This document shows positions 1 through 7,016 of a stretch of DNA of 64,000 nucleotides, in pieces. The stretch comes from Bilifractor sp002394235 (GTDB taxonomy: Bacteria > Bacillota > Clostridia > Lachnospirales > Lachnospiraceae): NCBI RefSeq assembly GCF_052118845.1, contig NZ_JBQKGJ010000005.1:99181-163180 (forward strand), in the 5' to 3' direction. How positions within the stretch are numbered: position 1 is the stretch's first letter; the number at the start of each line of letters is the position of its first letter. Both the position numbers and the translations under genes were made by a program. The notes below the pieces were generated by a model that had not been told where the DNA came from, ran no database searches, and worked only from the letters and a program-made list of their open reading frames with translations.

Positions 1-107
1 CCGACTGGGGAAAGCTGAAGTCGGCAATCAAGGATTCACTGGGAAGTTTTGTATGGAAGCGTACGCAGCGCAATCCGATGATACTGCCGATCATTATGGA
101 GGCATAA
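1..107 (+). CDS. rnj: Ribonuclease J, C-terminal end (partial)
   Basis: Only the last 34 codons are in the window (frame 3, TAA at 105-107). The peptide reads DWGKLKSAIKDSLG, then FVWKRTQRNPMILPIIMEA. The ending KRTxRxPMILPIIMEx is the usual C-terminus of Firmicutes RNase J, a metallo-beta-lactamase/beta-CASP endo- and 5'-exoribonuclease of the RNA degradosome. The next gene starts 1 base after the stop, so the two are probably co-transcribed and translationally coupled. The identification rests on this short tail and on the neighbouring YlbF gene, a usual companion; the catalytic domain lies outside the window. Confidence 0.72.
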   Translation, partial: DWGKLKSAIKDSLGSFVWKRTQRNPMILPIIMEA

Positions 108-108
108 G

Positions 109-438
109 ATGGACAGCGTGAAGGAGAAGGCGGAGGAGCTCATTCAGGCTCTGGAACAGAGTGAGGACTTTATCAGGTACCGGAATCTTGAGAACCAGCT
201 GAAGGAGATGCCTGAGCTCAGGCAGAAAATCAACGAGTACAGGCGTAAGGTCTACGAGATGCAGACCTCAGGCAGAGATCTCTATGACGAGACGGATTAT
301 GTGCTTAACGAGTATTCGCCGCTCCTGCGCAATGAGATTGCAGCGGATTATCTGGATGCTGAGAGCGCTGTCTGCAGAATGGTTCAGCGTGTCATAAACG
401 CGATTAACCGGGAAGTCCATGTAGAAGTCCCCATGTGA
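109..438 (+). CDS. YlbF-family regulator
   Basis: A 109-residue, all-helical, charged protein with the family's N-terminal pattern (KEKAEELIQALEQSEDF followed by a second helix ending in LRQKINEYRRKVYEMQ). YlbF/YmcA proteins of Bacillus form a complex with YaaT that stimulates RNase Y-dependent mRNA processing and affects competence, sporulation and biofilm; that role is known for the family and only inferred here. The start overlaps nothing but follows the RNase J stop by 1 base, and placement beside an RNase J gene agrees with an mRNA-turnover job. No membrane segment or signal is visible. Full length for the family. Confidence 0.75.
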   Translation: MDSVKEKAEELIQALEQSEDFIRYRNLENQLKEMPELRQKINEYRRKVYEMQTSGRDLYDETDYVLNEYSPLLRNEIAADYLDAESAVCRMVQRVINAINREVHVEVPM

Positions 439-473
439 ACCGGACGGCGATTCAGGAAGGTAAGGAGTTTTTA

Positions 474-932
474 ATGGCAGCAGGGAAAAGGGAAGAGAAG
501 GATGACAGCCTGGGATATCGTCTTGCACTGGGTGGAATAAAGGGTGTTGTCAGGATTCTTGTCATCATCGCGTTGATCATGATTCTGGTCTATCTGGGGA
601 AACAGGCTTATTCGCTCGGCTATGAAATCTTTGATGAGAAGGCTGTGGATTCCGGAGACGGCCGGGCGGTTACCGTAACGATTACAGATGATATGTCGGT
701 GCGGCAGATCGGCAAGCTTCTGATTTCCAACGGGCTTCTGAATGAGAGCGCAAACGCATTTGTGGTTCAGGAATTGATTTCCGGTTATCACGGGGAGATC
801 CTGCCCGGAACATACACTCTTCGAACGTCCATGACTGCGGATGATATGTTCCCGGTCCTTGCGCAGGAGGAGGACTCTGACACTCCGGATAATGTTTCGG
901 CTGACAGCGTGGAATCCACATCAGCGCAATAA
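474..932 (+). CDS. Short MltG-like (YceG N-terminal) membrane protein
   Basis: I chose ATG 474 because TAAGGAG lies just upstream; an in-frame ATG at 435 has no good ribosome site. The 152-residue product has a basic cytoplasmic start, one membrane segment (about residues 24-43, VRILVIIALIMILVYLG) and an outside domain whose pattern VTVTITDDMSVRQIGKLLISNGLL and PGTYTLRTSMTADDMF matches the LysM-like N-terminal module of MltG/YceG. Full MltG enzymes are over 300 residues and carry a C-terminal lytic transglycosylase domain with a catalytic Glu. That domain is absent and the protein ends in an acidic/Ser tail, so it is probably non-catalytic. Its position next to trmR and trhP matches the Bacillus order mltG-yrrM-yrrN/O, supporting descent from mltG. 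Confidence 0.7.
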   Translation: MAAGKREEKDDSLGYRLALGGIKGVVRILVIIALIMILVYLGKQAYSLGYEIFDEKAVDSGDGRAVTVTITDDMSVRQIGKLLISNGLLNESANAFVVQELISGYHGEILPGTYTLRTSMTADDMFPVLAQEEDSDTPDNVSADSVESTSAQ

Positions 933-1133
933 CGGTGTATATCTGTGTCATAGGCGGTCCATGATGGGCGCCGGGGACAGAAGGTGCATCGGCGCATAAC
1001 GCGGCAGTCCGGCATAGAGACACCGGAGCTGAGCATTGCTGTCATGATGGTATGACAGCTGCCGGATGATACATACAGGCAGACTGAAGACTGTTTCGCG
1101 CCGGACGGGCGTGCGGTTTATCGGTATAAGACA
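933..1133 (+). other. Intergenic region with an 8-bp perfect hairpin
   Basis: No gene is seen. The stretch holds a perfect stem, GCTGTCAT (1038-1045) pairing with ATGACAGC (1052-1059) over a 6-base loop, flanked by CCGG on both sides. There is no U-tract, so it is not a classical terminator. Confidence 0.4.
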
Positions 1134-1190
1134 GGGCTGCTGCACGAAAGACGCTCGGAAACAGCGAAAAGTTCGTGCGGCGGCCCTTTT
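1134..1190 (+). terminator. Terminator- or attenuator-like hairpin before trmR
   Basis: GGGCTGCTGCACGAA (1134-1148) pairs with TTCGTGCGGCGGCCC (1172-1186) through 15 positions, two of them G-U in RNA. A nested CGCT/AGCG helix sits in the loop. Four T residues follow, and the trmR ribosome site GGGAGGTGA begins at 1192. It could end the upstream operon or attenuate trmR. Confidence 0.6.
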
Positions 1191-1205
1191 GTGGGAGGTG
1201 ACAGA

Positions 1206-1862
1206 ATGATTGTAGATGAACGGATGATAACCTTCATCAATTCTCTGGATCATGGGCTTACCCCTTTTCTGGAAGAACTCCGGGAGACGGCGGCAGAGGA
1301 TAATGTTCCGATTATCCGCCGGGAGATGCAGAGCTTCCTGAAAGTATTTCTCCGGATTCAGCGGCCTCAGAGGATCCTTGAGGTCGGCACTGCGATCGGT
1401 TTCTCTACGATCCTGATGGCCGCCTGCGGGCCGGAATCCAGCAGGATCACAACGATTGAGAACTATGAGAAGAGGATCCCTGTCGCGCGCGAGAATTTTC
1501 GAAAATCGGGATATGAGGACCGGATTACTCTTCTGGAGGGAGATGCGGCAGATGTCCTTAAGACGCTTGCGGGGCCGTATGATTTCATTTTCATGGATGC
1601 GGCTAAGGGACAGTATATTCATTTCCTCCCGGAAGTGCTCCGGCTGATGCGTCCGGGAAGCGTTCTGATTTCGGATAACGTTCTCCAGGAGGGAGATATT
1701 ATCGAGTCTCATTATATTGTGGAGAGGAGAAAGCGAACGATTTATAAGCGGATGAGAGATTATCTCCGGGCTCTGAAAGATGACAGGTGTCTGGAGACGA
1801 GTATCGTCCCGCTCGGAGATGGTATCTCCATCTCCGTCATGAAGCAGCCGGAGGAAATTTAA
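1206..1862 (+). CDS. trmR: SAM-dependent O-methyltransferase (TrmR-like)
   Basis: ATG 1206 is preferred over the in-frame GTG at 1191, because the GTG lies inside the ribosome site GGGAGGTGA (1192-1200). The 218-residue protein has the class I methyltransferase SAM loop ILEVGTAIGFSTILMA, the acidic end of strand 2 (TIENYE) and the motif FIFMDAAKGQY, as in YrrM/caffeoyl-CoA O-methyltransferase-type enzymes. Bacillus TrmR (YrrM) methylates 5-hydroxyuridine at tRNA position 34 to 5-methoxyuridine; the next gene encodes a U32-family TrhP homologue that makes 5-hydroxyuridine. That pairing makes tRNA wobble modification the most likely role. A small-molecule O-methyltransferase cannot be excluded from sequence alone. 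Confidence 0.8.
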   Translation: MIVDERMITFINSLDHGLTPFLEELRETAAEDNVPIIRREMQSFLKVFLRIQRPQRILEVGTAIGFSTILMAACGPESSRITTIENYEKRIPVARENFRKSGYEDRITLLEGDAADVLKTLAGPYDFIFMDAAKGQYIHFLPEVLRLMRPGSVLISDNVLQEGDIIESHYIVERRKRTIYKRMRDYLRALKDDRCLETSIVPLGDGISISVMKQPEEI

Positions 1863-1864
1863 AC

Positions 1865-1935
1865 TGACACGGCGGCGGATTTCGCCTGACAGGTCCGCAC
1901 GGGAGATTTTTCTCTTGCGGACAGGGCCGGTGTCA
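1865..1935 (+). ncRNA. Candidate three-way-junction RNA leader of trhP
   Basis: Three helices close on each other. P1 is TGACACGGC (1865-1873) with GCCGGTGTCA (1926-1935), one bulged G. P2 is GGCG (1874-1877) with CGCC (1883-1886). P3 is GTCCGCA (1893-1899) with TGCGGAC (1916-1922). It fills the trmR-trhP gap, ending 26 bases before the trhP start and leaving the ribosome site free. I do not recognise a known riboswitch class. It may be a processing or translational control element, or a chance fold. Confidence 0.4.
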
Positions 1936-1961
1936 TAGATCAAAGACAGGAGAGATTATTT

Positions 1962-3203
1962 ATGCTTGCAAACGGAAAGCCGGAGCTTCTGATCCCGGCG
2001 AGCTGTCTCGAGGTGCTGAAGGTAGCGGTTGCTTTTGGCGCGGATGCGGTTTATATCGGCGGAGATGTCTATGGGCTTCGGGCCAAGGCAAAAAATTTCA
2101 ATCACGAGGATATGGCGGAAGGAATCCGTTACGCGCACAGCCACGGAGTTCGTGTACATGTGACGGTGAATATTCTGGCACACAACGATGATCTGGAGGG
2201 AGTCCGTCTGTATCTGCGCGAGCTCAACGAGCTTCAGCCGGATGCGCTGATTATCGCAGACCCGGGTATTTTCGATATCGCGGGAGAAGAGTGCCCCGGG
2301 ATAGAGCGGCATATCAGCACACAGGCAAACAATACCAACTGGGCATCTGCCAGGTTCTGGTACCGGCAGGGGGCAAAACGAGTGGTAACTGCCCGTGAAC
2401 TGTCCCTGGAGGAGATCCGCGAGATGCGCAGACAGATTCCGAAGGACATGGAGATTGAGACCTTCATTCACGGAGCAATGTGCATATCGTATTCGGGAAG
2501 ATGCCTTCTGTCGAATTATTTTACGGGCAGAGACGCGAACAGAGGAGCATGTACCCATCCTTGCCGGTGGAAATATGCGGTCATGGAGGAGAGCCGGCCG
2601 GGAGAGTATCTTCCGATCGAGGAAAATGAGCGCGGCACGTACATTTTCAATTCAAAGGATCTGTGTATGATTGAACATATTCCGGATCTGATGACTGCCG
2701 GTATTGACAGCTTCAAGATCGAGGGAAGAATGAAAACAGCCCTCTATGTCGCGACAGTTGCCCGCACCTATCGCAAGGCAATCGACGACTATGCCAGGGA
2801 TCCCGCGCTCTATGAGAAAAATCTCCCCTGGTATCAGGAGCAGATCGCGGACTGCACGTTCCGCAGGTTCACGACCGGCTTCTTCTACGGAAAGCCGTCC
2901 GAAGAGGACCAGATCTATGACAGCAACACCTATATCACAAACTACACGTATCTGGGTGTCGTATCCACGACGGATGAAAATGGATATGCTGTGATCGGAC
3001 AGAAGAACAAATTCCGGACCGGAGACAGGATTGAGATTATGAAGCCGGACGGCCGGAATGTAGAGGTGACTGTTCGGGCAATTTATAACGAAAACGGCGA
3101 GTCCATGGACTCGGCGCCGCATCCGCAGCAGGAACTGCACGTAGACCTCGGGCAGAAAGCGGATGTCAACGATATCCTTCGCATGAAGAAAGAGGCAGAG
3201 TGA
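1962..3203 (+). CDS. trhP: U32-family tRNA hydroxylation protein TrhP
   Basis: A 413-residue protein starting at ATG 1962 behind AGGAGA. The N-terminal half is the TIM-barrel-like U32 region (PELLIPASCLEVLKVAVAFGADAVYIGG). The U32 signature is complete: ETFIHGAMCISYSGRCLLS followed by NYFTGRDANRGACTHPCRW, giving the Cys residues that probably hold an Fe-S cluster. The C-terminal part is the small beta-barrel U32 domain. Family members were called peptidases, but TrhP makes 5-hydroxyuridine at tRNA wobble position 34 from prephenate-derived chemistry. Here it sits directly after trmR. Bacillus has two paralogues (yrrN, yrrO) while only one gene is present, of the longer YrrO type. Confidence 0.85.
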   Translation: MLANGKPELLIPASCLEVLKVAVAFGADAVYIGGDVYGLRAKAKNFNHEDMAEGIRYAHSHGVRVHVTVNILAHNDDLEGVRLYLRELNELQPDALIIADPGIFDIAGEECPGIERHISTQANNTNWASARFWYRQGAKRVVTARELSLEEIREMRRQIPKDMEIETFIHGAMCISYSGRCLLSNYFTGRDANRGACTHPCRWKYAVMEESRPGEYLPIEENERGTYIFNSKDLCMIEHIPDLMTAGIDSFKIEGRMKTALYVATVARTYRKAIDDYARDPALYEKNLPWYQEQIADCTFRRFTTGFFYGKPSEEDQIYDSNTYITNYTYLGVVSTTDENGYAVIGQKNKFRTGDRIEIMKPDGRNVEVTVRAIYNENGESMDSAPHPQQELHVDLGQKADVNDILRMKKEAE

Positions 3204-3213
3204 TCTGCTGCAT

Positions 3214-3251
3214 GTGAACAGCAAATGCCGTGTTCCGGCATTGCTGTTCAC
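3214..3251 (+). terminator. Hairpin after trhP
   Basis: GTGAACAGCAAATGCCG pairs with CGGCATTGCTGTTCAC over a short TGTTC loop, with one internal mismatch. It begins 10 bases after the trhP stop. There is no U-tract, so it may stabilise the mRNA end and not terminate by itself. Confidence 0.45.
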
Positions 3252-3341
3252 GGGATCAGAAAAAGCTCGGATCTTCCGACCGCGACGGATGGCAACGACA
3301 TGTGTTCCGGCATTGGTGTTCACAGAATCAGGACAAAGCCT
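3231..3341. repeat. Imperfect 38-bp direct repeat downstream of trhP
   Basis: The segment beginning TGTTCCGGCATTGCTGTTCA at 3231 recurs at 3303 as TGTTCCGGCATTGGTGTTCA, both continuing into similar AGAATCAG/GGATCAG and AAAGC blocks. The first copy includes the right arm of the trhP hairpin. The area is open in some frames but has no ribosome site, and I do not call a gene. Confidence 0.5.
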
Positions 3342-3390
3342 TACTGCGGAAAGCCCGTAACGGGATACAGAACATGGAACCATAAACTGC

Positions 3391-3441
3391 GGAGCGGACA
3401 ATATTGTTCGTTCCCGAGTTAATGACATTATTGTCCGCTCC
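3391..3441. repeat. 13-bp perfect inverted repeat
   Basis: GGAGCGGACAATA (3391-3403) and TATTGTCCGCTCC (3429-3441) form a perfect 13-bp stem with a 25-base loop. The loop and right flank also share the direct repeat GAGTTAATGA/AAGTTAATGA following TTCCC/CTCCC. No T-tract follows on either strand. It could be an operator or a mobile-element footprint. Confidence 0.55.
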
Positions 3442-3855
3442 CAAGTTAATGATTTACAGCAGGCGGGTTTTGTGCTATTTATATATATATATAACAATTC
3501 TTTCTGACGGATCTTGCCCGTCGTCATCGGTTCTGTGATCGAACCCTTGTGATTGAGTCCTTTCCTATTATTTTCTCTTGTTTTATCTTTGATTCTCGGA
3601 TTCTTCGATCCTTCTTTGACTATTCTTCGATTTTTATCCTGCTTCTGAAAAAAGAACACTTACATCACTTCATTCTATTCCATTTTTATTTTAATTAAAC
3701 AGTGTTGCCCGGTATCTGTAATACCGTTCGTTTTGTCGCAAACGGGGGGGCGATTTTACCGGGCTTCGTATTTATCTTGCAGGTCCGATTCGTCCGGTTG
3801 CTGCATTTTTCGGCAATGCCTGCCAGATACAGGCCTGCGGAGAGGAGGAATTTGT
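3442..3855. other. AT-rich, T-skewed intergenic region upstream of comM
   Basis: No gene is seen. It contains an alternating TA run (about 3478-3492) and about 180 bases strongly rich in T on the plus strand (about 3495-3700) with scattered GATTCTTCGAT-like blocks. The comM promoter should lie in its second half, but I could not pick a convincing -35/-10 pair. Confidence 0.4.
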
Positions 3856-5430
3856 ATGTTTTGCAGCATAGTATCATCTGCAATTTCCGGTGTGGAGGCA
3901 GTTCCCGTGACAGTAGAGGCGGATGTGAGCGAGGGGATGCCTTATTTCGCGATTGTTGGCAGCGTCTCTTCCCAGGTCAGAGAGGCACAGGAACGGGTTC
4001 GGACTGCGTTCCGCAACATCGGTATAGTGCTTGCTCCGAAGAGGATAACGATCAATCTGGCGCCGGGAGACATCAGAAAAGACGGGACCAGGTTTGATCT
4101 GCCGATTGCCGCCGCGGTTCTGGAGGCATTGGGATATATTGAGAAGGGAGCGTTCCGAAAGGCGATGGTGCTCGGGGAACTTCATCTGGACGGGACAATT
4201 GAGAAAATACCAGGAGTTCTGCCCAGTGTGATCGCCGCAAAGGAAAACGGATGTGAGCTGTGTATCGTTCCGACAGAAAATGCCGCGGAGGGTAGTGCTG
4301 TAGATGGTATCCGGATTGTAGGCGTGAGAAACATTTCGGAACTGATTGCCTTCAGTCATGGAAGAGCTCCGTCATCGTTTCCGGGAAATCGTGTTCCGGA
4401 AGACGAGGAATACACGATTGATTTCAGTGATATTCACGGACAGAAGACGGTCAAGCGCGCTGCCCTGATCGCAGCGGCGGGTTTTCATAACCTGTTTCTG
4501 TCAGGGCCGCCCGGATCCGGGAAATCCATGACGGCGGAGCGGATACCTACCATTCTTCCGCCGCTGTCAGAGGAGGAAAGCCTGGAGGTTTCCAAGATCT
4601 ACAGTGTGGTCGGTCTGATGCCGCGCGGGGTCTCGATGATTCGCAGAAGACCGTTTCGGGCACCGCATCACACGATTACGCCGACTGCGCTTTGCGGTGG
4701 AGGATTTTACCCGCATCCCGGCGAGGTAACACTTGCTCACCGAGGAGTCCTGTTTCTGGATGAGATTCCGGAGATGATGCCTGCCACACTGGAGATGCTG
4801 CGGCAGCCGCTTGAGAGCCGCGAGATCACGATCTCCAGGCTGGGAGGCACCTGTGTATATCCGGCGTCCTTTCTGCTCGTTGCAGCGGCGAATCCATGCC
4901 CCTGCGGGTATTTCCCGGATATGAACCGCTGCATTTGTACCCACAGAGATGTCCTGGATTATCAGAAAAAACTGAGCAAGGCGTTCATGGACCGCATCGA
5001 TTTGAAATGTGATGTGCAGGCTGTCAGTTACGAGTCGCTTACGGAAAAGGGAGATTTCGAGGTTTCCTCTTCAAGTATGAGGAAAAAGGTGATGCGTGCG
5101 ATCGAAATTCAGAAGGAACGTTATCGGGGAACGGGAGTGACGTTTAACAGTGAACTGACGGCGTCCTCTATCGCAAAACACTGTGAGATGACAGATGAGG
5201 CGGAATTGACAGTACGACTGGCCTTTGACAAACTGGGCCTTTCGGCAAGAGGGTATCATCATGTCATCAAGGTGGCGCGGACAATCGCGGATCTCGAGGG
5301 AACCGACCGGATCAATGATGCTCATATCAGCGAGGCAATCTGCCTGCGATGCAGTGACAGCTTTTCTTCCGCCTCAGCGTATCAGATGCCGGGCATGAGG
5401 GTGCCGTCGAAACGGCAGAGAGGAGGATGA
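3856..5430 (+). CDS. comM: YifB/ComM-family Mg-chelatase-like AAA+ helicase
   Basis: The start is ATG 3856 behind GAGAGGAGG; the frame is open upstream but without the conserved family start MFCSIVSSAISGVEA. The 524-residue protein has the Lon-protease-like N-terminal fold (about residues 1-170, without a Ser-Lys dyad role in this family), a Walker A loop in SGPPGSGKSM, a Walker B in GVLFLDEIPEM, the sensor stretch VAAANPCPCGYFPD with a Cys-rich loop, and a C-terminal Mg-chelatase-type domain. ComM in naturally competent bacteria is a hexameric branch-migration helicase that extends heteroduplex during transformation. The gene overlaps the dprA region by an ATGA junction, a competence/recombination pairing. 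Confidence 0.88.
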   Translation: MFCSIVSSAISGVEAVPVTVEADVSEGMPYFAIVGSVSSQVREAQERVRTAFRNIGIVLAPKRITINLAPGDIRKDGTRFDLPIAAAVLEALGYIEKGAFRKAMVLGELHLDGTIEKIPGVLPSVIAAKENGCELCIVPTENAAEGSAVDGIRIVGVRNISELIAFSHGRAPSSFPGNRVPEDEEYTIDFSDIHGQKTVKRAALIAAAGFHNLFLSGPPGSGKSMTAERIPTILPPLSEEESLEVSKIYSVVGLMPRGVSMIRRRPFRAPHHTITPTALCGGGFYPHPGEVTLAHRGVLFLDEIPEMMPATLEMLRQPLESREITISRLGGTCVYPASFLLVAAANPCPCGYFPDMNRCICTHRDVLDYQKKLSKAFMDRIDLKCDVQAVSYESLTEKGDFEVSSSSMRKKVMRAIEIQKERYRGTGVTFNSELTASSIAKHCEMTDEAELTVRLAFDKLGLSARGYHHVIKVARTIADLEGTDRINDAHISEAICLRCSDSFSSASAYQMPGMRVPSKRQRGG

Positions 5431-5432
5431 GG

Positions 5433-6692
5433 ATGGTATCGGGCGGTGAGAAAATGGTGAGCCAGCCGGATGACGAGAAAATGATAAGCCAGCCGGATGA
5501 CGAAAAAATGACAAGGCAGCCGGATGACGAGAAAATGATGAGCCAGCCGGATCACGGGAAAATGGCGACACAGTCAAGTCGGGGGAACGTGCAAACGCAG
5601 TCAGATCAGAAGAATACGAACGCCAGATTCCGCAGGGAGCAGAACCCGGAGATTCTGGGACAGATCAGATATGTGGCGCGTGAGGATCAGGAGTATCCGG
5701 AGCAGCTGCGTAATTATCCGAGGATGCCGTCAGGCCTGTATCTTGTCGGAAATTTTCCGGATCCCGGAAAGAAGACGGTCGCGATTGTGGGGGCGAGGAT
5801 GTGCAGCCCGTACGGCAGGGCAGAGGCAATCCGTTTTGGTGAAGAGCTTGCTGCGGAAGGTGTACAGATTATCAGCGGCATGGCATATGGCGTGGATTCG
5901 TGGGCGCTGCATGGCGCTCTGCAGGCGGGAGGACAAGGGTTTGCGGTACTGGGCTGCGGTGTAGATGTGTGTTATCCGAAGGAAAGCTACCATATATATA
6001 GAAGGATTATCCGTGAGGGTGGAGGCATTATGTCCGAGTTTGAGCCGGGTGATGGTCCTGCAGCCTGGCATTTCCCGATTCGCAACCGGATTATCAGTGC
6101 GCTCGCCGATGTGGTTCTTGTCGTAGAAGCAAAGCTTCGCAGTGGCTCGTTGATTACTGCGGATTATGCGCTTTCTCAGGGGAAAACCATATACGCGGTT
6201 CCGGGGAGGAACCTGGATGAGCTGAGCCGTGGCTGTAACCGCCTGATCGCCCAGGGCGCCGGCATTGCATGGGACCCGGAGGTCATACTGGAGGAACTGG
6301 GGATTGCGGGCAGCAGAAGGTCACGTGAAGAGAAGAATACAGGCAGAAATGAAGAAGAGAGAGTTGAAAAGAAAGGCAGACAGGAAAATGGAAAGAAAGA
6401 GGGGATGACAGGGGGGAAGAAAGAGGAAGAGAAGAAAGGAAAGGAAAATGGTGTCGGGCGGAGAGAAGGAGGAACGGCAGAAGAAAAAGCACCGCGCAGG
6501 CTGTCAAAGAAGTACGAGGATGCAGAGGATTTTCAAAAGGTATTCGGCAAGCTTTCCTATGATCCTCAGAGCCTGGATACGCTGCAGGAGAGAACCGGCA
6601 TGGAGCTCTCGCAGCTGACAAGAGTACTGGTGCAGCTGACCTTTTCCGGATATGTGCATGAGGCTCCGGCGGGGTATTACAGCAGAAGCTGA
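5433..6692 (+). CDS. dprA: DNA-processing protein DprA with repeat-bearing N-terminus
   Basis: ATG 5433 lies 6 bases after AGGAGG (5421-5426); an ATG at 5427 overlaps the comM stop but is too close. The core Rossmann-like DprA domain runs about residues 80-290 (VAIVGARMCSPYGR, IISGMAYGVDSWAL, VYHxP-like PKESYHIYRR, RNRIISALADVVLVVEA, SGSLITADYAL). A winged-helix-like C-terminal domain (LSYDPQSLDTLQERTGMEL) follows a Lys/Glu/Gly-rich linker of about 80 residues. DprA binds single-stranded DNA and loads RecA during transformation. Two features are odd: the first 50 residues are four 9-residue repeats (EKMxSQPDD) in place of the usual N-terminal SAM-like domain, and the linker is unusually long. 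Confidence 0.88.
   Translation: MVSGGEKMVSQPDDEKMISQPDDEKMTRQPDDEKMMSQPDHGKMATQSSRGNVQTQSDQKNTNARFRREQNPEILGQIRYVAREDQEYPEQLRNYPRMPSGLYLVGNFPDPGKKTVAIVGARMCSPYGRAEAIRFGEELAAEGVQIISGMAYGVDSWALHGALQAGGQGFAVLGCGVDVCYPKESYHIYRRIIREGGGIMSEFEPGDGPAAWHFPIRNRIISALADVVLVVEAKLRSGSLITADYALSQGKTIYAVPGRNLDELSRGCNRLIAQGAGIAWDPEVILEELGIAGSRRSREEKNTGRNEEERVEKKGRQENGKKEGMTGGKKEEEKKGKENGVGRREGGTAEEKAPRRLSKKYEDAEDFQKVFGKLSYDPQSLDTLQERTGMELSQLTRVLVQLTFSGYVHEAPAGYYSRS
5448..5555 (+). repeat. Four 27-bp tandem repeats in the dprA 5' end
   Basis: Units at 5448, 5475, 5502 and 5529 each encode EKM-x-x-QPD(D/H) and share GAGAAAATG and CAGCCGGATGAC. A decayed fifth unit follows. The period is a multiple of three, so copy-number change would keep dprA in frame. 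Confidence 0.85.
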
Positions 6693-6729
6693 ATTTTTCA
6701 GCGGGCGACACGGAGCTGTCCGCAGCATA

Positions 6730-6825
6730 TTTACGCGAACAGTGAGCCGCAGCCGAATGCGAAGTATTCGTGTGCGGCGAGCATCGCGATAGCGAGATAA
6801 AACTCGCGCAGCGTGTTTTATCTCG
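6730..6825. repeat. Family A 96-bp two-hairpin repeat, copy A1
   Basis: Begins TTTACGCGAAC and ends TTTTATCTCG. Hairpin 1 pairs GCCGCA (6746-6751) with TGCGGC (6773-6778) and CGAAT (6754-6758) with ATTCG (6766-6770). Hairpin 2 pairs CGAGATAAAA (6793-6802) with TTTTATCTCG (6816-6825). The same unit recurs at 13260, 21304, 21400 and, shortened, 24588. Confidence 0.9.
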
Positions 6826-6888
6826 TTCAGCCTGCGGCTGGCATAGTTCGTTCGTTTTGACAGCGATTTGCAAGGCATGAAAGGCACA

Positions 6889-6947
6889 TGAAAGATAACT
6901 CGGGCTTATAGAAAGACACCTGGAAGATAACTCGGGCTTGCACGGTC
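6889..6947 (+). repeat. Short direct repeat upstream of topA
   Basis: The block GAAAGATAACTCGGGCTT (about 6890-6907) recurs as GGAAGATAACTCGGGCTT (about 6922-6939). The second copy supplies the first bases of the topA -35 element. Confidence 0.6.
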
Positions 6948-6966
6948 AAATTATTTGCGTTATAGT
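6938..6966 (+). promoter_or_regulatory. Sigma-A-type promoter of topA
   Basis: -35 TTGCAC (6938-6943), a 17-base spacer and -10 TATAGT (6961-6966). The topA GTG start is 51 bases downstream of the -10. Confidence 0.7.
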
Positions 6967-7016
6967 GCTAATCGTAGCGCTCATAAAGCGCCGGTAATGC
7001 TTATGGAGGTGTTTAC

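Noticed and set aside
948..1943. 331-codon open frame on the minus strand across trmR
   Set aside because: Antisense shadow of the methyltransferase gene; no ribosome site and no recognisable domain.
2652..3659. Minus-strand frame running through the trhP 3' end and the repeat cluster
   Set aside because: Half is antisense to trhP; the rest is repeats and T-rich sequence, with no ribosome site.
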